From: JAEUMD01 sp964559355
GTDB taxonomy: Bacteria; Pseudomonadota; Alphaproteobacteria; Rhizobiales; Hyphomicrobiaceae
DNA length: 51,338 nucleotides
Assembly: GCA_964559355.1 (NCBI GenBank)
Contig: CAZLHQ010000006.1
Coordinates: forward strand, 1 to 51,338
Direction of reading: 5' to 3'
Shown: positions 45,250 to 51,338 of the stretch, piece after piece
Numbering within the stretch: the stretch's first letter is position 1
Layout: the number at the start of each line of letters is the position of its first letter
Notes under the pieces: generated by a model
Database searches by the model: none
The model's input: only the letters and a program-made list of their open reading frames with translations
What the model was told of the DNA's origin: nothing
Position numbers and translations under genes: made by a program

Positions 45250-48200
45250 TTTCATCGGTCTTCATCCATCGGCCCCGGCTGGCCGCGGTCATCTCGATCG
45301 TCATCACGATCGCGGGCCTGATTGCGATCAAGGTCATTCCGATCGCGCAGTTCCCCGATATCGTTCCTCCCCAGGTTGCGGTTCAGGCCACCTATCCCGG
45401 CGCCAACGCGGCAGCTGTCGAAGCCAGCGTTGCCCAGGTTGTCGAGAGTGCGGTGAATGGCGTCGACAAAGCCATCTACATGAAGTCGAACTCGGGTAGC
45501 GATGGCAGCTACACATTGACCGTGAGCTTCGAGGTCGGGACCAATCCCGACATCAACACTGTCAACGTGATGAATCGCGTGAACCAGGCGGTATCGAAGC
45601 TGCCGCAGGAGGTTCAGCGGCTGGGCGTGACAGTGGCCAAGAAATCCGCGTCGCTGCTGCAGGTCGTTGCGGTCTCGTCACCGAATAGTACGCACGACGA
45701 GCTGTTTTTGACGAACTTCGCCACCATCAACATCATCGACCGGCTCGCGCGCGTTCCAGGTGTCGGTCAGGCGACGCTGTTCGGCGCCAAAGAATACTCG
45801 ATGCGCATCTGGCTCAATCTGGAGCGCATGAATAGTCTCGGCGTGTCGGTCCAGGAAGTGGCTGCAGCCATTCAATCGCAGAACGCGCAGGCGGCGGTCG
45901 GCCGTATCGGCGCTGCGCCGCTGTCAGCCGACATTGATTTCCAGCTGAGTATCACGACGCAGGGTCGCATGACATCTCCTCAGGAATTCGGGGAGATCGT
46001 GGTCCGCGCGCAGAGTGACGGCGGATTGCTCAAGGTCAAGGATATCGGGCGCGTCGAGCTTGGCGCCAAGTCGTCAGATGCATTCGCGCGTCTTAATGGC
46101 AAGCCCGGCGCCGGCATCGGCATCTATCAGGCGCCCGGTGCAAACGCCATCAATGTCGCCGACGCTGTGAACAAGACACTCGAGGAATTGAAGTCGCTCT
46201 ACCCGAAGGATCTCGAGGTCCGGGTTGTCTACGATACCACCGTCTTTGTGAAGAAGATGATCGAGTCGGTCATCCACACACTGGTCGAGGCGTTCATCCT
46301 CGTCGCCATCGTCGTGTTCGTGTTCCTCGGCAACTGGCGCGCGACACTCATACCGATCATCGCGGTACCCGTCGCTCTGATCGGCGCCTTCGCTTTCATG
46401 CTGGCGTTGGGCTTTTCAGCGAACACAGTGTCGCTGCTCGCCCTCGTGCTCGCAATCGGTATCGTGGTGGACGACGCCATCGTGGTCGTGGAAGCCGTCG
46501 AAGCGGAAATGCACGAGCGTCCAGAGCTCAGCGTGGCGGACGCGACCGAAGCTGCAATGGGCAAGATTACCGGCCCCATCCTGGCGATCACGCTGGTCCT
46601 CTTGTCGGTGTTCGTGCCGACCGCGTTCATACCCGGCATCACCGGACAGCTCTACAAGCAGTTCGCGGTGGCGGTGTCGTTCTCCATGCTGATCTCGGCG
46701 GTCAACGCTCTCACGCTGACACCGGCCCTATGCGCGGTCCTGCTGAAGCCTGGGCACAAGCCGAGCGGCATCATCGCCTGGATGCAGCGGGGGATCGACA
46801 AGGCACGCGGCGGCTATAGCGGCACCGTGAGGCGGCTCGCGCCGCGCAAAATTCTCACAGTGTTGCTGCTGGGGCTGTTCGCGTTCGCCGCCTACACGTT
46901 CAACGCGATGGTGCCCTCCGGCTTTCTGCCCAACGAGGACCGCGGCGCGTTCATGGGCGAGGTCCAGTTGCCGGATGCCGCGTCGCTCAATCGCACCAAA
47001 GAGGTTATCGAGCAGGTCGAATCGACGATCAACGGCAAGCCTTGGGTGCAGGACGTTTTCACCGTCGGCGGCTTCAGTCTGCTCGACAGTCTCGCGCTGC
47101 CCAATCGTGGCCTGATCGTCGCCGTGATGAAGCCGTTCGAAGAGCGCAAGGACAAATCGCTGTCGGTCTTCGCCGCACTCAAGGAACTGAACGTGGCGTT
47201 CAGTTCTATCGCGAAAGCCAACATCTTCGTTTTCAATCTGCCGCCAATCATGGGCTTGGGTACCGGCTCAGGCTTCGAATATCAGCTCGATTCACTCGCC
47301 GGCGCCAAGCCAGAAGAGATGGCCAGCGTCGCGCGCGGCATGATGATGGCCGCTCTGAAGGATCCGAGACTGGCTGGCGTCTTCACCACGTATGGCGCCA
47401 GTACGCCGCAAGTCTACCTCGACATCGATCGAGAACGCGCCCAGGCGCTCGGTATTGCGGTGACGGACATCTTCTCGACGCTGCAGGCGGCGATGGGCGG
47501 CGCCTACATCAACGACTTCAATCAGTTCGGTCGAACCTGGCAGGTCAACATCCAGGCCGATGCCCCAGACCGCATGCGCTTGGACGACATATTCCATGTC
47601 CGGGTGCGCTCGGCTCAAGGTGACCTGATCCCGCTGCAATCGTTCGCCACGGTCAAGGTCATAACAGCGGCCTCATCGATCCAGCGCTACAACAACCTGA
47701 GATCGGTGACCATGCAGGGCGGACCCGCCCCCGGCCGCTCGTCGGGCGAAGCGATGAAGGCGATGGAAGACCTCTCCGCCACCACTCTTCCTCAGGGCTT
47801 CTCGTACCAATGGACGGGAACCGCGCTGCAGGAGAAACAGGCAGCTGGTCAGACCGCCTCGATCCTCGGTCTGTCGTTGCTGTTCGCGTATCTCTTTCTC
47901 GTCGCGCTCTACGAAAGCTGGTCGATCCCGATCGCGGTTCTGCTGTCGGTGATCGTCGGCGTCTCTGGCGCGATGCTGGCGTTGCTGCTCTCGCGCCTCG
48001 ACAACAATATCTACGCTCAGATCGGCATCGTCGTGCTGATCGCGCTGGCTGCCAAGAACGCGATCCTCATCGTGGAATATGCGATGGAGCAGCGGCGTGA
48101 AGGTGCGAGTATCGTCAATGCGGCGATCGAAGGCGCCGACTTGCGCTTTCGCGCCGTGATGATGACGTCGTTCGCGTTCATCCTCGGACTTGTACCACTG

Positions 48201-48440
48201 GTGCTGGCGTCTGGTGCTGGCGCGGAGACACAGCGTGCGGTGGCCATGTCGGTGTTCGGCGGGATGATCGCGTCGAGCGCGCTCGCAATTTTCATCATCC
48301 CAGGTCTCTACGTTCTGGTGCAGACCCTTCGCGAGCGGTTCCACGCCATGCGGGCTCCCAAGCCGGTCGAGGAGACTGATGTCGCGGAGGGCGCTGCCGC
48401 GGTTGTCGCAAAGCCTGTCGGTGAACCACACCAGCCTTGA
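45246..48440 (+). CDS. RND multidrug efflux transporter (AcrB/MexB-like)
   Basis: 1064-aa inner-membrane proton/drug antiporter of the hydrophobe/amphiphile efflux (HAE1) type. It begins VFIHRPRLAAVISIVITIAGLIAI, the usual first helix. The proton-relay aspartates are in GIVVDDAIVVVEAVEAEM (TM4) and the relay lysine in AAKNAILIVEYAMEQRREG (TM10). Two large periplasmic loops separate TM1-TM2 and TM7-TM8. GTG 45246 overlaps the adaptor stop codon (GTGA), so the two genes are translationally coupled. Substrates cannot be predicted from sequence. Confidence 0.95.
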   Translation: MISSVFIHRPRLAAVISIVITIAGLIAIKVIPIAQFPDIVPPQVAVQATYPGANAAAVEASVAQVVESAVNGVDKAIYMKSNSGSDGSYTLTVSFEVGTNPDINTVNVMNRVNQAVSKLPQEVQRLGVTVAKKSASLLQVVAVSSPNSTHDELFLTNFATINIIDRLARVPGVGQATLFGAKEYSMRIWLNLERMNSLGVSVQEVAAAIQSQNAQAAVGRIGAAPLSADIDFQLSITTQGRMTSPQEFGEIVVRAQSDGGLLKVKDIGRVELGAKSSDAFARLNGKPGAGIGIYQAPGANAINVADAVNKTLEELKSLYPKDLEVRVVYDTTVFVKKMIESVIHTLVEAFILVAIVVFVFLGNWRATLIPIIAVPVALIGAFAFMLALGFSANTVSLLALVLAIGIVVDDAIVVVEAVEAEMHERPELSVADATEAAMGKITGPILAITLVLLSVFVPTAFIPGITGQLYKQFAVAVSFSMLISAVNALTLTPALCAVLLKPGHKPSGIIAWMQRGIDKARGGYSGTVRRLAPRKILTVLLLGLFAFAAYTFNAMVPSGFLPNEDRGAFMGEVQLPDAASLNRTKEVIEQVESTINGKPWVQDVFTVGGFSLLDSLALPNRGLIVAVMKPFEERKDKSLSVFAALKELNVAFSSIAKANIFVFNLPPIMGLGTGSGFEYQLDSLAGAKPEEMASVARGMMMAALKDPRLAGVFTTYGASTPQVYLDIDRERAQALGIAVTDIFSTLQAAMGGAYINDFNQFGRTWQVNIQADAPDRMRLDDIFHVRVRSAQGDLIPLQSFATVKVITAASSIQRYNNLRSVTMQGGPAPGRSSGEAMKAMEDLSATTLPQGFSYQWTGTALQEKQAAGQTASILGLSLLFAYLFLVALYESWSIPIAVLLSVIVGVSGAMLALLLSRLDNNIYAQIGIVVLIALAAKNAILIVEYAMEQRREGASIVNAAIEGADLRFRAVMMTSFAFILGLVPLVLASGAGAETQRAVAMSVFGGMIASSALAIFIIPGLYVLVQTLRERFHAMRAPKPVEETDVAEGAAAVVAKPVGEPHQP

Positions 48441-48492
48441 ACGGCGGCGTGCTGCGCGGGGCTCTCGGTGTGATCGACGGGCGGCCTCGTCA

Positions 48493-49149
48493 TCATGCGT
48501 GATGCTTCGCGTGATCTCGACCGATTGCCTTGAGGCCTCCCATGGCAAACGTAAAGAGATGCTCGACCAGCGCTTCGCGAGGCATCCGCATAATCTCCTC
48601 CGCGAACGGCGGCGCATTGCGCCCGACCACCAGCAACATCGCGCTCGGCGCTGCGACGCTGATGAGGCAGCGAAGCAGCGCCGGGTCGCCTGTGGGAATT
48701 GAAGTGATCTCGCTCAAGACCGCGAGGACAATCTGCGCCTTTGGCGCGATCTCGTTATGCAACAGCACGCGAACATGAGAGGACGGCGATAGCAGCTCCC
48801 TGCTCAAGACCCGGACATGCCAGCCGTTATCGTCGGTCGCCGCATCCACCAGACCTTCGATGATCCGTCTCAGCTTTGTGCGCGGGGCGATATCTGTCGC
48901 TGCGATCTGCCGCAAGTCGTCGATGCTGATCAGCCGGCGATGGGCTTCGGCCAACAAGGCCTCATAGAGACCGCCGCGGCTGCCGAAGTGATAGTTGATC
49001 GAGGCGAGATCGACCTCGGCGCGGGTCGCGATCGCCTTGCTGCTGGTCTCTGCAAATCCCGATGCCGCAATGAGTTCGCCGGCCGCCTCGAGTATGCGCT
49101 TGTAGGTGGCTTCTCCGTCTGCGCGTTGCGCGCGCGAGGCTTGGCTCAT
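48493..49149 (-). CDS. TetR-family repressor, CecR-like
   Basis: 218 aa. The N-terminal helix-turn-helix is SSKAIATRAEVDLASINYHFGSRGGLYEALL. The C-terminal part resembles the DUF1956 ligand domain of CecR (YbiH), which in E. coli controls the ybhGFSR exporter. That fits the divergent YbhG/YbhF-like genes here. ATG 49149 is chosen over ATG 49155 because AGGA then has a 7-bp rather than a 1-bp spacer. It is convergent with the RND pump and could control it too. Likely self-regulated through the inverted repeat at 49184-49211. Confidence 0.9.
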   Translation of the reverse strand: MSQASRAQRADGEATYKRILEAAGELIAASGFAETSSKAIATRAEVDLASINYHFGSRGGLYEALLAEAHRRLISIDDLRQIAATDIAPRTKLRRIIEGLVDAATDDNGWHVRVLSRELLSPSSHVRVLLHNEIAPKAQIVLAVLSEITSIPTGDPALLRCLISVAAPSAMLLVVGRNAPPFAEEIMRMPREALVEHLFTFAMGGLKAIGRDHAKHHA

Positions 49150-49183
49150 GAGCATGTCCTGCGACTCGATGGCATTGTTGCTG

Positions 49184-49211
49184 GACTTTAAGTGTGATTT
49201 AGTTTAAAGTC
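49184..49211. promoter_or_regulatory. Probable TetR operator (8-bp inverted repeat)
   Basis: GACTTTAA at 49184-49191 and TTAAAGTC at 49204-49211 form a perfect inverted repeat around 12 bp, in an AT-rich island between the divergent repressor and adaptor genes. Length and position suit a TetR dimer pair. Confidence 0.65.
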
Positions 49212-49213
49212 AA
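49185..49213 (-). promoter_or_regulatory. Predicted promoter of the TetR-like gene
   Basis: On the minus strand TTGACT (49213-49208) and TAAAGT (49190-49185) are 17 bp apart, five and four of six matches to the sigma-70 consensus. Both hexamers lie on the half-sites of the inverted repeat, so repressor binding would exclude polymerase. The leader to the start codon would be about 30 bases. Confidence 0.5.
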
Positions 49214-49265
49214 TTTTAAGTAAGGTGACACTGTTGATTTCGCACCCTTCTGCAAGGCTTGCCGC

Positions 49266-50261
49266 GTGAGAAAAGCACTCATCCCTGTTCTGGTCATCGC
49301 AACAGCCATCGGTGGATGGTTCTGGTGGAGTAGGCACAACTCCAGCGCTGCTAGCGAAATCGTTCTGCACGGCAACGTGGACATCCGGCAGATTTCGCTC
49401 GCCTTCGATGGTAGCGGGCGGATCGCCAAACTCGCCGCAGAAGAGGGGGACCGGGTGACAGCGGGTCAAATCGTTGGCCTGCTCGATACCGAGACGCTGG
49501 AACTTCAAGCGCGGCAACAGGAAGCCAATGTCGAGGCACAGCGACAAACACTTCTGCGTTTGCGCAACGGCTCGCGACCCGAAGAAATCGCCCAGGTACG
49601 CGCCCAACTGGTGTCGGCCGAGGCTGCAGCCGAACGCACCGAAACGGAATTTGCTCGCGCTTCGCGCCTGCTCACATCCGGAAACGGGATCATAACCCAG
49701 AAGAGTTTCGATCAGGCACGCGCCGACGCGCAGGCTGCCAAGGCCAAGGTGGAGGAGGTGCGCGCCTCTCTGCGTCTGGTCGAGATCGGCCCACGCGTCG
49801 AGGAGGTAGCCGCTGCCGAGGCCCAGCTCAAGGCCGCCGAAGCCAGTCTCGCACTGCTGCGCCACCAGATCGAGCTCGGCAAACTCAGGTCTCCGGCCGA
49901 TGCCGTCGTTCGCTCGCGCTTGCACGAGCCCGGCGACATGATCACGTCGCAACAGCCGGTGCTCGCGCTGGCTCTGACCGACCCCAAGTGGATACGCGTG
50001 TATGTCAGCGAGACCGATCTCGGCAAGATCAAGCCCGGCATGACGGCGCAGGTGTTCACCGACAGTCATCCCCACCAGCCGGTCAGCGGCAAGGTCGGCT
50101 ACATTTCATCAGTGGCGGAATTCACGCCGAAGTCCGTGCAAACCGAGGAGCTGCGCACCAACCTCGTTTATGAGGTGCGCGTCATCGTCGAGGATGCCGG
50201 CAACGTTCTTCGTCTGGGTCAGCCCGGCACGGTGCGCATTCCAATCGAGACAGCGCCATGA
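49266..50261 (+). CDS. HlyD-family secretion adaptor (YbhG-like)
   Basis: 331-aa membrane-fusion protein for an ABC exporter. One N-terminal membrane helix (about residues 5-20, IPVLVIATAIGGWFWW) is followed by a biotinyl/lipoyl half (SFDGSGRIAKLAAEEGDRVTAGQIVGLLD-like), a long alpha-helical hairpin (about 75-200), the second half (GKLRSPADAVVRSRLHEPGDMI) and a beta-barrel domain. GTG 49266 has AAGG about 10 bp upstream. It overlaps the ATPase gene by 4 bp (ATGA). Position next to a CecR-like regulator and a tandem ATPase matches ybhGF of E. coli, which is linked to export of antibiotics or dyes. Confidence 0.92.
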   Translation: MRKALIPVLVIATAIGGWFWWSRHNSSAASEIVLHGNVDIRQISLAFDGSGRIAKLAAEEGDRVTAGQIVGLLDTETLELQARQQEANVEAQRQTLLRLRNGSRPEEIAQVRAQLVSAEAAAERTETEFARASRLLTSGNGIITQKSFDQARADAQAAKAKVEEVRASLRLVEIGPRVEEVAAAEAQLKAAEASLALLRHQIELGKLRSPADAVVRSRLHEPGDMITSQQPVLALALTDPKWIRVYVSETDLGKIKPGMTAQVFTDSHPHQPVSGKVGYISSVAEFTPKSVQTEELRTNLVYEVRVIVEDAGNVLRLGQPGTVRIPIETAP

Positions 50262-51338
50262 CCGTTGCGCAGACCACGGTCGCGCTCGAAGCGCTGCGCA
50301 AGACGTTCAAGGGGCCGGATGGGCTACCGGTTGCCGCGGTCGATCGCATATCGATGGCTGTGCGCAGCGGGCAACTGACTGCGCTGGTTGGACCGGATGG
50401 AGCCGGCAAGACGACACTGTTGCGCATGATCGCCGGATTGCTGAAGCCGGATTCGGGCTCGCTCCGGGTGCTCGGAATCGATGCCGTCGCCGATCCTCAG
50501 TCGGTCCAGGACCGGATCAGTTACATGCCGCAGCGTTTCGGCCTCTATGAGGACCTGAGCGTGCGGGAAAATCTCAGCCTCTACGCCGACCTGCATGGCG
50601 TGCCGCAAAAGGTGCGGCGCGAGCGCTTTGGCCGCCTGCTGGCGATGACCGACCTGACAAGCTTCACCGGCCGGACGGCGGGCAAACTGTCGGGAGGCAT
50701 GAAGCAGAAGCTGGGGCTCGCCTGCACGCTCGTGCGTTCTCCAGAGCTCTTGTTGCTCGATGAGCCAAGCGTCGGCGTCGACCCGCTATCGCGACGCGAC
50801 CTGTGGAAGATCGTGCAGCAGCTTGTCGATCAGGATCAACTGAGCGTCATCGTCAGCACGGCCTACATGGACGAAGCCGAGCGGTGCGCTGAGGTCTTTG
50901 TGATGAACAAGGGGCAGGTGCTCGCTCAGGGCAGGCCCGACACGCTGAGCACAAGGGCGCAAGGTCTGGCCTTTACGGCTATCGTGCCCGAAGGGGTGCC
51001 GGCGCGTGTGCTGCAGGCCAAGCTGATCGATGCCCCCGATCTGATCGTCGATGCGGTGCCCAAAGGCGGCAATGTTCGCTTCATCCGGCAGCCCGATGCG
51101 GATGACGCGAGGCTGCAGGAGCTGCTTGGCGACGCGGCAAGCGAGCCACGCCCCGCGGAGTTGGAAGACGCCTTCATGATGCTGCTGCGGCAGCATGAAA
51201 GCGAAGCGGAAACGCTGGCGTCACCGCGCAATGCACCTCACGCCCCTGCTGTCAGGAGGATGGACCACGACGCCAAGCCGGTCATCGTAGTCCGCGATCT
51301 GGTGCGCAAGTTCGGCGACTTCACCGCGGTTGCCAGCA
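50258..51338 (+). CDS. ABC transporter ATPase, tandem-domain YbhF-like, 5' part
   Basis: The frame is open to the right edge (360 codons). The first ATPase has Walker A GPDGAGKTT (45-53), Q-loop MPQRFGLYEDL, signature LSGGMKQK (144-151), Walker B LLLLDEPSVGVDP (164-176) and a switch region VSTAYMDEAE in which the usual His is replaced by Ala-Tyr. After a ~50-residue linker a second ATPase begins (KPVIVVRDLVRKFGDFTAV), so the protein is a tandem ATPase like YbhF. ATG 50258 overlaps the adaptor stop. Two permeases (ybhS, ybhR-like) are expected beyond the window. Confidence 0.92.
   Translation, partial: MTVAQTTVALEALRKTFKGPDGLPVAAVDRISMAVRSGQLTALVGPDGAGKTTLLRMIAGLLKPDSGSLRVLGIDAVADPQSVQDRISYMPQRFGLYEDLSVRENLSLYADLHGVPQKVRRERFGRLLAMTDLTSFTGRTAGKLSGGMKQKLGLACTLVRSPELLLLDEPSVGVDPLSRRDLWKIVQQLVDQDQLSVIVSTAYMDEAERCAEVFVMNKGQVLAQGRPDTLSTRAQGLAFTAIVPEGVPARVLQAKLIDAPDLIVDAVPKGGNVRFIRQPDADDARLQELLGDAASEPRPAELEDAFMMLLRQHESEAETLASPRNAPHAPAVRRMDHDAKPVIVVRDLVRKFGDFTAVAS

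Overview
The window is GC-rich bacterial chromosome, roughly 60-65% G+C by eye. It reads as an alphaproteobacterium of the Hyphomicrobiales (Rhizobiales). The reasons are a ChpT histidine phosphotransferase (the CtrA phosphorelay is alphaproteobacterial), a DUF1134 protein, NnrU, an alphaproteobacterial-type Psd/PssA pair, and the order YfgM-like / BamB / Der. Genus cannot be fixed from sequence reading alone. No tRNA, rRNA, CRISPR array, integrase or insertion sequence was seen. Coding density is high and both strands are used.

Layout. 1-3.1 kb: 3' part of an HtrA/Do protease, then psd and pssA (phosphatidylethanolamine synthesis). 3.2-6.2 kb (minus): a soluble sensor kinase followed after 46 bp by a HerA-type ATPase. 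6.7-11.6 kb (plus): an outer-membrane-like protein, a small secreted four-cysteine protein, exbB-exbD-tonB, and a PRMT-like methyltransferase. 11.6-15.1 kb: a one-pass membrane protein, NnrU, and a large L,D-transpeptidase with a second degenerate YkuD domain. 15.7-23.8 kb: panB, a YfgM-like protein, bamB, der, a Cys-rich secreted protein, holC, rlmJ and a cold-shock gene with its own promoter and long leader. 24-26.8 kb: small exported proteins, three of which look like paralogs, each closed by an intrinsic terminator. 26.9-29.7 kb (minus): fetAB-type ABC exporter, a single-domain response regulator and chpT. 30.2-33 kb: a DUF1134 protein and a membrane-anchored coiled-coil protein.

33.1-41.1 kb is the most unusual part. 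It holds a sodium:solute-symporter/histidine-kinase fusion, a small two-helix membrane protein, a membrane PAS/degenerate-kinase protein fused to a DEDDh 3'-5' exonuclease, a lone receiver protein, and a divergent cNMP/CBS/DUF294 nucleotidyltransferase. The set resembles the acetate-linked crbS neighbourhood of Vibrio, but here the exonuclease is fused to a kinase-like protein. It sits beside eutB-eutC (ethanolamine to acetaldehyde plus ammonia), which suggests a C2-compound theme; that link is inference.

43.9-51.3 kb is an efflux region: an RND adaptor/pump pair, a TetR/CecR-like repressor, and a divergent YbhG/YbhF-like ABC exporter that runs off the end of the window. The repressor's predicted promoter elements lie exactly on an 8-bp inverted repeat.

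Sequence-level structure not explained by genes includes two related ~75-bp palindromic elements about 5.5 kb apart, three tandem 12-bp palindromes in front of chpT, and a hairpin that overlaps the ribosome-binding site of a secreted-protein gene.
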